From: an uncultured Eubacteriales bacterium
Lineage (GTDB): Bacteria > Bacillota > Clostridia > Oscillospirales > Acutalibacteraceae
Assembly: GCA_934486615.1 (NCBI GenBank)
Contig: CAKSQO010000002.1
Coordinates: 124,001 to 188,000 of the forward strand
DNA: 64,000 nucleotides
Reading direction: 5' to 3'
Shown here: positions 9,122 to 17,739 of the stretch, piece by piece
How the letters are laid out: every line of letters begins with the position of its first letter
How positions within the stretch are numbered: the stretch's first letter is position 1
Position numbers and translations under genes: made by a program
The notes under the pieces: generated by a model
Seen by the model: the letters and a program-made list of their open reading frames with translations, nothing else
Database searches by the model: none
Told to the model about the DNA's origin: nothing

Positions 9122-10304
9122 TTAGTTGCCTCGCCCCTACTGAATTTCGCTGATTCTTTTCATACTCTGAAAATCCCACGGATATAATAAACAGCAAGAA
9201 AACATTATATGTTGGATATATAATCAAATGACTAACGCAGGATAGAGTGATATAAATTAGTATCGCAGCAGTAACGGCAGCAAAGGATTCACACTGTGCT
9301 TTCCTCAGTTTTACTGCTTTAAAAATGAAATTAAATAAAAGTGAGATATAAAAAATCAATCCAATTGCACCATAATCATAAAGCACTTCCAAAAAATCAT
9401 TGTGAGCAGATGAAATCGATATTTTATCAAGATAAACAGCATTATATCCATGCCCGATTACCTGCTTAACAATGTTTGAATTCTTAAATGCTTCCCAAAC
9501 AAGTGCATAGGTAGTTGTACGGCCTGACCCACCATCCTCCTGCAAACTCTGCATACGTTCGATAATAGTTATATTTATTGATTTAGATAGATACTCCGAT
9601 ACATACACAAGCACTATACACACAATCATCAAGAGTACCATTGCCCCGGTCTTTTTTCTTCCTCTTTTATCGTCTTTTTCAAGTAACGGTGGAAGAAACC
9701 CACAGAGAATAATGGCAATCAACGCTGTTCTTTTTCCGGAGATAATTGTCAATAATGCTGCGATGAAAATCATCGAGTATTTGACCGTCTTTTTATCAAC
9801 CAAATAACATAATGGCAAGAGGAGAACACAATAATATATTGAGTTTATTCCCCCGGAACTCCAATATCTATTGCCACTCAGAAGCCATATAGCATATCTT
9901 AGTGAGAACACATAAAATGCGATTACTCCAATGTTAATTATCGTCTTTCTTTCATCGTCCTCGACTTGTATGAGAAGTAGGAACGAAACAATCAAGAAAG
10001 ATCCCCACCACATCTGGGTCAGAAAGTTTGTCAGTATATCTATTGCGCCTGAATAGTTTTGTAGCCCTGTTACGAAAAACCAAAAACTGGTTACCACTGT
10101 AAGAATGATTATGCTTTTATTCGGAATGAACCGTACACGAAGAACTATAAAAAACGAAAGTGCAATAATAGCAACCCTTCCGATAAGTAAGAATTGCTCG
10201 ATAGTCGATCCCATTGTAAAATAGGAGTTCATTCGAAAAAACAGATACACAAACACTATCAGTATATAGTTCCTGAGTTTTTTACAAGTCAAAGATTGAT
10301 TCAT
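9102..10304 (-). CDS. wzy: Wzy/O-antigen ligase-like polymerase
   Basis: This 400-residue polytopic membrane protein has about 10-12 hydrophobic segments and the signature of the Wzy_C/WaaL family near its C-terminal third: GSGRTTTYALVWEAF, then SSAHNDFLEVLYDYGAIG in the large loop. In a Wzx/Wzy system it would polymerise repeat units on the outer face of the membrane. It is AT-rich like its neighbours, and no other polymerase candidate exists in the cluster. The ligase/polymerase distinction cannot be made by eye, but a Gram-positive-type capsule locus favours polymerase. The ATG at 10304 is the only reasonable start. Confidence 0.78.
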   Translation of the reverse strand: MNQSLTCKKLRNYILIVFVYLFFRMNSYFTMGSTIEQFLLIGRVAIIALSFFIVLRVRFIPNKSIIILTVVTSFWFFVTGLQNYSGAIDILTNFLTQMWWGSFLIVSFLLLIQVEDDERKTIINIGVIAFYVFSLRYAIWLLSGNRYWSSGGINSIYYCVLLLPLCYLVDKKTVKYSMIFIAALLTIISGKRTALIAIILCGFLPPLLEKDDKRGRKKTGAMVLLMIVCIVLVYVSEYLSKSINITIIERMQSLQEDGGSGRTTTYALVWEAFKNSNIVKQVIGHGYNAVYLDKISISSAHNDFLEVLYDYGAIGLIFYISLLFNFIFKAVKLRKAQCESFAAVTAAILIYITLSCVSHLIIYPTYNVFLLFIISVGFSEYEKNQRNSVGARQLNESSAY

Positions 10305-10343
10305 ATTTTGAATTACCTCTCTCGTTACGGCAACATCGCCATC

Positions 10344-11504
10344 TTACTTTGCCTCCAGCATTGAGAGAACACGTTTACTTTGGAATATATTGTTTTTCTC
10401 ATCTAAAACAAATTTCTGTGCACTATGTCCTTTTCTGTTTCTTTCGCTTCGCACAGTATCGAAAGTAGTCTTTATTGCTTTCGCAATCCCCTCTGCGGAC
10501 TCATCCTCGATCAAGTAGACATACTGCTTATATTCCTCCGGCATACCGGGAAGATCCGTCGTAAGAACCGGTGTGCCGGATGCCATATATTCCATATTCT
10601 TTGAAGGGAACGAATACTTGGTAAACTCTTCATGGGTCGGGCGCGGATTGATAAGCAAGTCCGCCTCTGTTTCTGCCCAAACCACTTCATCATTCATAGC
10701 AATTCCGTGGTAAACCACATTCGGATGCTCCTGCGTCACCTTCTGCAGTTCATCAACATAAGGTCCATTTCCATAGATATGCAGTTCTGAATCCGGTACA
10801 TCGGCAAGGACAAATCCGTCCACCATAGACTTTACTCCGTATCGAGCATCCAGCAATCCGGCATACATACACTTCTTAGTACAACTCGTTTGCGCTTTTA
10901 CTTCCGGCTGCGGTTTAATTGTTGAATCGCACAATGCCTCAACGATCACATAAGGTTTATGCTCGGGGTTTATCGGTTCGTTCATCGCTTCTGTAAGGAG
11001 AACATATCCGGTACACTTCTGTATAATCTTCCGTACAAGTCTTACATGATTTTGATTAGTCCCAGTCACCATCAGCTCCGGAAGGTCGGTTACGATTCCG
11101 ATACATGGTTTCTTTCGCAAACGAGCTGCTGTCACAGCGCCATAGGCCACCGATGCATTCAGTACATCAGTAACGACCGCATCACAGCCGCCAAACATAA
11201 CTGTTCCAAATGCAGAAATCGTCTGCCACAAGATCTTGATACCCTTGACATTCAGTACTGAACAATAATGGTACCTTACCTTTCCCCGCTGGACGCTATC
11301 GGCCGGGAGAAACTTGTGCGGACAATTCGTTCCGGTCACAGGTCGTGCCGTTACAGCCCGTACCACTGCACCGTTTTCTGCCAAACCTTGTATCATCAGA
11401 CGATTGAATTTCTGTGCCTGCTGCCCCGGTGCTTTCGGACTATTATCAAATAGGTTTGCGAAGTCTTGCGCATCCATTGCGCTGGACGCATAATCAATTC
11501 TCAT
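10344..11504 (-). CDS. GT-B glycosyltransferase, group 1
   Basis: The 386-residue protein lacks a signal peptide. Its C-terminal half carries donor-binding features of group 1 transferases: MYAGLLDARYGVKSMVDGF, LHIYGNGPYVDEL, and YSFPSKNMEYMASGTPVLTT. The N-terminal half (acceptor side) includes VTDLPELMVTG. It probably extends the repeat unit. Spacing to the upstream glycosyltransferase is 14 bases, and 39 bases separate it from the Wzy-like gene. Donor sugar and linkage are unknown. Base composition is intermediate between the AT-rich core and the flanks. Confidence 0.82.
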   Translation of the reverse strand: MRIDYASSAMDAQDFANLFDNSPKAPGQQAQKFNRLMIQGLAENGAVVRAVTARPVTGTNCPHKFLPADSVQRGKVRYHYCSVLNVKGIKILWQTISAFGTVMFGGCDAVVTDVLNASVAYGAVTAARLRKKPCIGIVTDLPELMVTGTNQNHVRLVRKIIQKCTGYVLLTEAMNEPINPEHKPYVIVEALCDSTIKPQPEVKAQTSCTKKCMYAGLLDARYGVKSMVDGFVLADVPDSELHIYGNGPYVDELQKVTQEHPNVVYHGIAMNDEVVWAETEADLLINPRPTHEEFTKYSFPSKNMEYMASGTPVLTTDLPGMPEEYKQYVYLIEDESAEGIAKAIKTTFDTVRSERNRKGHSAQKFVLDEKNNIFQSKRVLSMLEAK

Positions 11505-11518
11505 CTGTGTTCTCCACT

Positions 11519-12613
11519 CTATTTAGCAATAAAATCCAAGAGCCTTGCCTTCGTCATTTTCTGCTCATTCAGAACGTTTTCTAAGGCATTCGCACATTTT
11601 ACTTCAAACTTTTCCCAATCGATATCGCGGTAATATGCCCAGATTTCATCTGCTATATTACTACCGTCAAGTGACACGGCAATACCAACCTGTCGTTCCG
11701 TAACAACATCGCCCATGTGGGAGCCTGCCGTGCATATCTGGGGGATACCAAAAATAATACCGTCATAGTATTTATTACCCATTGCATTCCCCGTAGTGTG
11801 CCCACAGTCATAAACGTTATGGATCATATCTGTATTTTCAGCAAACTCATACCGATCGGTTGGCATATAAGCGCCGTGAAAAAAAACATTATTATAATTC
11901 TTACTCCGGGCATACTGCTCCATATCCCTTCCGTCCTGCTGCATTCTTCCGTAATAATGCAGTTCAAAACGAGAGTCATTTCCCAGAGCATCCATCAGTT
12001 TTTTATTCACATCGACCTGTCGGACAAGCCCCCAATAGCTAATGCGAATTGTATCGCGTCCCCTTGCATCCTGTTTACGGAGCATTTTATGATTCAGGGA
12101 GTCCTCCAGATAGTTGTGAATCGTCATAACATTTTCTTCAGTGGAGAGAAACTTCCGGAACGCATTAGAGCTGACGAAAGTCACGGCGCTGTTTGTAGAA
12201 AGGATACCAACCAGCTTGCGATATACCGGGATATACTCGTAAGATACATCTCGAAAATCCAGAAGATACCGCCCTTTGTACTTTCGCACCAGATAGTCCA
12301 GCAAGGTCAATCCCGGTGTCGTATGCAGCACAATAATTCTGTCATATGAGTTGTTTTTTAAGACATCCAATGCAAACTTACGATACTTTGCAAAATACTT
12401 CAGTTTTTTCTTGAACGGAAGTTGCTCTTCCAGATGCTCCTCAAACTTATATGCCTTTGAAATTCTCTGCGGCACTTCCGCATCAGGCTTTCCGTCACGA
12501 TCCCAGTAAATCAGTTCAAACTGAATATCCCGTCCCTTGAGCGCATCCAGATAAAAGTTCATATAAGGCATATATGCGATTTTCCCAAAGCCCAATAACA
12601 GAACTTTCATCAT
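11519..12613 (-). CDS. Glycosyltransferase-like capsule protein (GT-B)
   Basis: The 364-residue protein starts with VLLLGFGKIAYMPYMNFYLD and has a glycosyltransferase-like C-terminal half (RISYWGLVRQVDVNKKLMDA, ELHYYGRMQQDGRDMEQYAR, NKYYDGIIFGIPQICTAGSH). Overall it looks like a group 1/GT4-related enzyme rather than a pyruvyl transferase. Catalytic residues are not obvious by eye, so the enzymatic activity is inferred from context. Its start overlaps the preceding glycosyltransferase gene by 4 bases (ATGA). It is part of the AT-rich cassette. Confidence 0.72.
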   Translation of the reverse strand: MMKVLLLGFGKIAYMPYMNFYLDALKGRDIQFELIYWDRDGKPDAEVPQRISKAYKFEEHLEEQLPFKKKLKYFAKYRKFALDVLKNNSYDRIIVLHTTPGLTLLDYLVRKYKGRYLLDFRDVSYEYIPVYRKLVGILSTNSAVTFVSSNAFRKFLSTEENVMTIHNYLEDSLNHKMLRKQDARGRDTIRISYWGLVRQVDVNKKLMDALGNDSRFELHYYGRMQQDGRDMEQYARSKNYNNVFFHGAYMPTDRYEFAENTDMIHNVYDCGHTTGNAMGNKYYDGIIFGIPQICTAGSHMGDVVTERQVGIAVSLDGSNIADEIWAYYRDIDWEKFEVKCANALENVLNEQKMTKARLLDFIAK

Positions 12614-13821
12614 GCTTTTCCTCCAATTCTGCGATACAAATCCTCATAGAGCTTGGTGTTAACCGATCTGGCGTAGACCGCTTTTCCGTATTTCTGTGCG
12701 TTATCTGCCAATCGGCTGCAATACTCCGGCTCGTCCTTCAATTTTAAAATACCTTCGGCAACACCATCCGAATCATCGCAATCAAATGCCATACCGATCT
12801 GTTCTCTTTTGAACATATCATTGTAATCCGATCCCTCATCTGCTGATGTTACAATAACTCTGTGACACGCCATTAAAAGTCCGGCTTTGCTCGGAACTGA
12901 ATTTCCAATAACTCCACGAGGAAGCGGAATCAAACATGCTGAGCACGCACTGTACACATGCGGAACCATCTCTTGCGGCTCCAGCGGCAGAAACACGATA
13001 TTATCAAGCTTCTTCTCTTGAGCAGCATGAATAAATTCATCCTTCTGACTTCCCTGGCCAATCATCTGGAACACTATTTTCTTATCCTGCTTCAATTTTT
13101 CGGCAACTCGGAGCACCATCTTATAATCAAAGTTCATACCCATAGTTCCTGCAAACTGAACATAAAAGCAGTCTTTTTTTAAGTCGTATTTTTTTACAAA
13201 CAAATTATCTTCCCACGGAATTTCACGAACGCTCTTGTCGTCATACCAGTCCGGGATAACTGTAATTTTGGCAGCCGGAACGCCTTGCTCTATCACTTTT
13301 TGCTTCATATCCTCTGAAATCACAGAGATATGATCTGCTCTTCTATAGGCAACCTTCTGAAACATATAGAAAACTTTCTGCATCCATTTCTGCTTCATAG
13401 CACCGTTCGCGATAGAAGCCCCCGGGAACATATCCTGACTATTATAAATAACCGGAGTCTTCACGCAGCTTTTAGCAAATGCGATTGCAAAAGGAGCCCA
13501 CGGACACGATTGAACCATCATTACATCAAAATCCTGCTGAGCCTTGAAAACCTTTCGAGCCTTAAAACAATATTTAACACCCACCAAATATCTCTTGGCG
13601 AATGCTTTTTTTGCAACAGTTTCTATATTAATAGTTTCATAAGAGAAGTTTTCAAGTTCTTTCAATCTCTCGGGACAATCCGGATTAATTCCGGTAGAAT
13701 GGCTCTCGATCAAATGCACCTTATGTCCATAAGAAACAAGATCTTCGATTAGAGCTGTGTATAGATGCCATGAAGGACCCGGTGTATCAAGGCCGCTAGA
13801 CATGAACAACAAAATATTCAT
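12610..13821 (-). CDS. GT4-family glycosyltransferase (WbuB-like)
   Basis: The 403-residue GT-B protein begins with FMSSGLDTPGPSWHLYTALI, typical of WbuB/WcaI-like capsule transferases, and contains VIYNSQDMFPGASIANGAM, then HISVISEDMKQKVIEQGVP and YVQFAGTMGMNFDYKMVLRV. The C-terminal donor site includes PLPRGVIGNSVPSKAGLLMA. WbuB transfers L-FucNAc in Escherichia coli O26. Because the UDP-L-FucNAc genes are in this cluster, a FucNAc transferase role is attractive, but it is only inference. It lies 24 bases downstream of the pyruvyl-transferase-family gene at 13846. Confidence 0.84.
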   Translation of the reverse strand: MNILLFMSSGLDTPGPSWHLYTALIEDLVSYGHKVHLIESHSTGINPDCPERLKELENFSYETINIETVAKKAFAKRYLVGVKYCFKARKVFKAQQDFDVMMVQSCPWAPFAIAFAKSCVKTPVIYNSQDMFPGASIANGAMKQKWMQKVFYMFQKVAYRRADHISVISEDMKQKVIEQGVPAAKITVIPDWYDDKSVREIPWEDNLFVKKYDLKKDCFYVQFAGTMGMNFDYKMVLRVAEKLKQDKKIVFQMIGQGSQKDEFIHAAQEKKLDNIVFLPLEPQEMVPHVYSACSACLIPLPRGVIGNSVPSKAGLLMACHRVIVTSADEGSDYNDMFKREQIGMAFDCDDSDGVAEGILKLKDEPEYCSRLADNAQKYGKAVYARSVNTKLYEDLYRRIGGKA

Positions 13822-13845
13822 TAACTTCTCCTTTTTGGCAGCACT

Positions 13846-14904
13846 TTATAAAAGCACGGTTTTTAACCACTGAACAAGTTTATTTTTTTCTTCTGAAATA
13901 AGCTCCATGTCCAATTTGACAGGTTTCTTTGTTATTTCACCTGCTCCGACTCTCTCGAGTAGGCCCACCCGATTAGTCTTTACCAAGAGCATTGCAGAAT
14001 GACCGTATGCAAGTGTCACAGCACAGGAATGCACTCTATCGGACAGCGTCAACTGAGAATTTGCATACAGATTAATATACCCGTAAGGGATATCTGCACA
14101 GAAGGAGTTTTTATATGCGTAGATTTTGCTTCTGAAATGCGGGTGGAATCTCTGATCCGTTCTTACCAACTTATACTGTCCGATTTCGTTTTCACGTTTC
14201 GGTGCCGGCAGAAGGCTTCGCACATAAATCAATGCATCTGTAAACCGATCTGTTTTTGCTGCAACCGTAGAAGGTGAATTAACGAAAAACCTTTGATTGT
14301 CAAATTCAAATTCATGTGTGTGTTTACGACCGGAATCATCAATCCAGATTTGCGGCTCAACAATTTTATCAAAATTAGAAATCCAGTACGGCTGCCCGAA
14401 GTCAATCTTGCAGGGAGCATAGTAATCCGGGGTAAAGAAGGAGAAGCAGATTCCATCATACGCATTGGTTGCGTATTTTCCAAATGCCTCATAGGTTTCA
14501 TGTTCTCTAGACGAAAAAACAAACGGAGGGCACTGCTTAAAGAATTCTTCGACCTCACATCTGGCAGCAGTATCAAGCTTCATAGTACCGGCACTCAAAA
14601 TCATATAACCAACGCCACGTTCTTTGAGTTCCAGCAGGATATCCTTCCACAGCCGGAGGAAATACTTAGAAATCACAGGGCCGGCAAGCACAATATAATC
14701 CACATCGAGCTTTGCGATGTACTCAAGCTGGTTCTTATGAGGATACAGTCGCTTTCCGTAACTTGTTGTGTAAGTTTGATAATCTGAAACAACTGTCACA
14801 TTCTCTGCGCCCAGAATTTTCTTAAGCACATACTCTACACCCAAACTAAAAAAGCCGTTTCCAATGTTCGTGCACCAGAATCCAGTGCAATACGCCACCT
14901 TCAT
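13846..14904 (-). CDS. Polysaccharide pyruvyl transferase family protein (second copy)
   Basis: The 352-residue protein shares the family layout: VAYCTGFWCTNIGNGFFSLG at the start, VLAGPVISKYFLRLWKDI and MILSAGTMKLDTAARCEVEE in the middle, and NLYANSQLTLSDRVHSCAVT near the C-terminus. It is clearly divergent from the copy at 6828-7937. It is the first gene after the hairpin at 14947-14980, with GAGGAG upstream of its ATG. A short leader of about 40 bases leaves little room for a promoter. It therefore probably depends on readthrough of that hairpin, or on a promoter I could not resolve. Acceptor and donor are unknown. Confidence 0.78.
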   Translation of the reverse strand: MKVAYCTGFWCTNIGNGFFSLGVEYVLKKILGAENVTVVSDYQTYTTSYGKRLYPHKNQLEYIAKLDVDYIVLAGPVISKYFLRLWKDILLELKERGVGYMILSAGTMKLDTAARCEVEEFFKQCPPFVFSSREHETYEAFGKYATNAYDGICFSFFTPDYYAPCKIDFGQPYWISNFDKIVEPQIWIDDSGRKHTHEFEFDNQRFFVNSPSTVAAKTDRFTDALIYVRSLLPAPKRENEIGQYKLVRTDQRFHPHFRSKIYAYKNSFCADIPYGYINLYANSQLTLSDRVHSCAVTLAYGHSAMLLVKTNRVGLLERVGAGEITKKPVKLDMELISEEKNKLVQWLKTVLL

Positions 14905-14946
14905 ATCTTTGTACTCCTCATCAATGAAATATTATCAACCGCAAAA

Positions 14947-14980
14947 GCGGCTCAGACTCATCTCTAAGAGTCTGAGCCGC
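14947..14980 (-). terminator. Strong hairpin between priming transferase and cassette
   Basis: A perfect 13-bp inverted repeat (GCGGCTCAGACTC and its complement) surrounds an 8-base loop. On the minus strand it is followed by CTTTTG, a short T tract. It separates the priming transferase from the downstream cassette genes, so it may be a partial terminator or attenuator. A second, shorter hairpin (CTCAG...CTGAG) lies at about 15010-15030. Confidence 0.65.
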
Positions 14981-15073
14981 GCTTTCTTAAATAATTTATC
15001 TGCTTAAATCTCAGGTTACAAAAGCTGAGAGCGCGGCGTTTATATTTTAGTCGCACAGCGCACGGAGTTAAGC

Positions 15074-15151
15074 TTACGCTTTTGCTTTATCGGCCGCTGC
15101 TTTTGCTTCGGCGCTTTTGCTTTGCGAGGCGCGCTGAGTCTGCATCCCGGG
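15074..15151 (-). other. In-frame open tail after the UGA stop of the priming transferase
   Basis: Directly after the TGA at 15152-15154 the same frame stays open for 25 codons and ends at TAA (15074-15076). It ends with AEAKAAADKAKA, the same Ala/Glu/Lys-rich style as the tail before the stop. This could be a former C-terminus cut by a nonsense mutation, or a readthrough extension, since the stop is followed by C. No upstream ribosome site is seen for it as a separate gene. Confidence 0.4.
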
Positions 15152-16606
15152 TCACGCCGTGGTCCGCTCGGGCTCTTCGGCGGTCCGCTCGGGTGAAGCC
15201 CCGGCGGAAGCGGCAGTCTCTGACGCGGCAGGCTCGGCGGCGGTTTCGGCGGTCTCCTGATCCATGGCGGTGGTGGAGCCCTGAGCGACTCCCTCGGTCG
15301 ACTCGGGCAGGAACAGAATCTTGATCGTTGCGAGCATTATTTTCAAATCTTCGATTATATTCGGGTGGGCTATGTACATCAGATCCATAACGAGCTTATC
15401 GTACGGCGTTGTGTTGTATTTGCCGTAGACCTGAGCGTAGCCTGTAAGGCCTGCTTTTGCCTGAAGTCTGAGCTTGAACTCGGGAATTTCCTCGCAATAC
15501 CGGGCGGCGATCTCGGGGCGCTCGGGGCGCGGGCCGACGATGCTCAAATCGCCCTTGAGAATATTTATCAGCTGCGGCAGCTCGTCAATTCGACAGGCGC
15601 GTATGACCTTGCCGACGGGCGTTATGCGGTCGTCGTTCTCGCCTGTTGAAAGGCGGGCGACGCCGTCCTTTTCCGCGTCGACTCTCATACTGCGGAACTT
15701 GAGTATCTTAAACTCGCGGCCGTCTTTTGTCAGGCGCGTTTGCTTATAGAACACGGGGCCGCCGTCGGTCACCTTTACGGCGACGGACGTGATAAGGAAT
15801 ATCGGGCTTAGTATGATTATCGCCGCGGCGGAAATGATGACATCGAGCACGCGCTTGAGCAGCAGATACTCGGGAGACGCCATATATCTGCCTATGCACA
15901 GCATCGGCAGATGGAACATATGCCTGTGTTGCGCGCCGCTCATGATAACGTCGCCGATGCGCGGAATGACGAACATCTTTATGTCGTTATCGGTGCAGTA
16001 TTTGAGGATAATATTGCGGTCGTGGCTGTGTACTCCGCTTACGAAAACGATGTCGATGCCGTCGAGTATCGACAGATCCTCGACGCACTCGGCAGCGCTG
16101 ACGGTGAGCACAACGTCGTACTTTTTGTTGAGGCCGTCTTCGTCGATGAGGGACTCCATTCCCTGACGCATATCATAAACAATCGCCGTCTTTTTCGGCT
16201 TGAATACGGCAAAATAGCCCCTGTGCGACGCAAACGACCACACAAGGGAAATCAGCATCTGACCGAAAAGAGCGGCAACTCCGGGCAAAATATTGGGCAC
16301 ACGGCCGCAAAGGACCGATATAACTATGTACATGACCAGGTCGCTCATTGCACAGGCAAGGAACTGGGCGTACACAATTTCGGATATTCGCTGCATCGAC
16401 ACGGAGAACGCGTCGTACACGCGGCCGAGCATAACATAAAGCAGCAGGTAGAGTGCAAGCAGTGCGAGACTGCCGCCGAGAGCGACTCGAGCAACGGTGT
16501 GCTCGGCGTAGTAAAGGAACCAGCAAAGGGCAAACGGAACTGTCATCAGCACGGCGTTAAGCACCTTGACCGAACGCAAAACAATTTCGTGCTTGAGTTT
16601 AGACAT
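15152..16606 (-). CDS. Polyprenyl-phosphate sugar-1-phosphate transferase (priming glycosyltransferase)
   Basis: The 484-residue protein has four or five N-terminal membrane segments, a central cytoplasmic Rossmann-like part (about 140-240), and a C-terminal bacterial sugar transferase domain. Its motifs are DGGPVFYKQTRLTKDGREF, KILKFRSMR, RIDELPQLINILKGDLSIVG and PRPERPE. It should load the first sugar phosphate onto undecaprenyl phosphate to start the repeat unit. The tail after residue about 435 is an Ala/Glu/Thr-rich low-complexity stretch. Three consecutive ATGs exist; I chose the third (16606) because GAGGAG is 7 bases upstream. It is GC-rich, unlike the cassette it serves. See also the open frame past its UGA stop. 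Confidence 0.9.
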   Translation of the reverse strand: MSKLKHEIVLRSVKVLNAVLMTVPFALCWFLYYAEHTVARVALGGSLALLALYLLLYVMLGRVYDAFSVSMQRISEIVYAQFLACAMSDLVMYIVISVLCGRVPNILPGVAALFGQMLISLVWSFASHRGYFAVFKPKKTAIVYDMRQGMESLIDEDGLNKKYDVVLTVSAAECVEDLSILDGIDIVFVSGVHSHDRNIILKYCTDNDIKMFVIPRIGDVIMSGAQHRHMFHLPMLCIGRYMASPEYLLLKRVLDVIISAAAIIILSPIFLITSVAVKVTDGGPVFYKQTRLTKDGREFKILKFRSMRVDAEKDGVARLSTGENDDRITPVGKVIRACRIDELPQLINILKGDLSIVGPRPERPEIAARYCEEIPEFKLRLQAKAGLTGYAQVYGKYNTTPYDKLVMDLMYIAHPNIIEDLKIMLATIKILFLPESTEGVAQGSTTAMDQETAETAAEPAASETAASAGASPERTAEEPERTTA

Positions 16607-17015
16607 CATCATTCTCCTCAAAATTCACTCCGCAAGAGATCAAAAAAAATCAAACGCACAGAGTGTTTATGTGATAAACCGTAGGTTAAATTGCCGTATG
16701 GGCGCAAAAATACACAATTACACTTTTATTACATACTAACATATTCGCGTGAAAATATCAAGGAATTTGCTTCATAAAATTGCCCCTTCAATCGTGCTGA
16801 TAATGAAAATTGCGCCAAAAATGCTCTTAATCGGTTAAAAAAGGACGGATTGCTCCGCTGCACGACCTTTTCCGACGCATATCGGGGGAGCGCATTATAT
16901 AGCTACTATGTATATCGATAAATGGAATACCGATATGAAAAAGCGGCAATTCTCTTTTGCTCCCGCTTTGTGTTAATATTAAGGTGCAATCAACGGCAAA
17001 GGGGGTTAAAGCGCC
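16607..17015. other. Divergent intergenic region, capsule locus / rex
   Basis: No gene is seen in about 410 bases. It must hold the promoters of the priming transferase (leftward) and rex (rightward), but no box pair is convincing. A perfect palindrome, TTAATATTAA, lies at 16973-16982 within TTGTGTTAATATTAAGG, just before rex. It resembles, with shorter spacing, the Rex operator TTGTTAA-N4-TTAACAA, so rex autoregulation is possible but weakly supported. Confidence 0.4.
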
Positions 17016-17654
17016 TTGAAGTCATACGAAATTTCAAAAGCCGCTCTCGGGCGTATTCCGACCTATCTTAGCTTTTTGCAGCAGCTGCCCGACAGCGTGA
17101 CAAGCGTTTCGGCGACGCTTATTTCAAAGGAGCTGGGGCTCGGCGAGGTACAGGTCCGTAAGGACCTCGGAGCCGTGTGCGGCGCAGGCAAGCCGAAGGT
17201 CGGCTACGCGCGTGCGGAGCTTGAGAGCAGCCTGAAGCGCTGCCTTGACGGCAAAAACGGCACGGCGGTCATCATCGGAGCGGGCAAGCTCGGGCGGGCG
17301 CTGCTCGACCACCGCGGCTTTGCGGCGTTCGGCATTTCGATAGTCGCCGCGTTCGATCGCAGCGCCGACGAAAACGGCCGCTCATCGTCGGGCAAGCCGA
17401 TACTCCCGCTGGCAAAGCTGCCCGACTTCTGCCGCGAAAATAATGTCAAGCTCGGCATAATCGCCGTCGCGGACGAGGCGGCGCAGGCCGCGTGCAACCT
17501 GCTGTATGACAGCGGCGTCAAGGTAATGTGGAGCTTTTCGTCCGGTCCGCTGTACAAGCCGCTCGACGCGGTGGTGCAGTACGAAAATCTGGCGCTGAGC
17601 CTTGCTCACCTTAAAATGCAGGCTCTCGACCTGCCCGAGCGCAGGAACGTCTGA
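17016..17654 (+). CDS. rex: Redox-sensing transcriptional repressor Rex
   Basis: The 212-residue protein has the Rex layout. An N-terminal winged helix (AALGRIPTYLSFLQQL, VSATLISKELGLGEVQVRKD) is followed by a Rossmann NAD(H) domain (AVIIGAGKLGRALLDHRGF) and the C-terminal swapped helix. Rex binds DNA when NADH/NAD+ is low and releases it when NADH accumulates, which derepresses fermentation and hydrogenase genes. I chose TTG at 17016 because GGGGG lies about 10 bases upstream and the protein begins at the usual point. It is followed by genes for a kinase-like protein, a 2Fe-2S protein and an [FeFe] hydrogenase, a logical target operon. Confidence 0.93.
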   Translation: MKSYEISKAALGRIPTYLSFLQQLPDSVTSVSATLISKELGLGEVQVRKDLGAVCGAGKPKVGYARAELESSLKRCLDGKNGTAVIIGAGKLGRALLDHRGFAAFGISIVAAFDRSADENGRSSSGKPILPLAKLPDFCRENNVKLGIIAVADEAAQAACNLLYDSGVKVMWSFSSGPLYKPLDAVVQYENLALSLAHLKMQALDLPERRNV

Positions 17655-17739
17655 ATTTATCCGCGTGTTTACACTCCGCAAAAGCCTTCGGCACTTCGGC
17701 CGCGGCAAAAGCGGTACAAATTAAAAAGAGGTATGAATT

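Noticed and set aside
16973..16982. Definite Rex operator upstream of rex
   Set aside because: TTAATATTAA is a perfect palindrome, but its half-site spacing differs from the known TTGTTAA-N4-TTAACAA, so it is only mentioned as a possibility.
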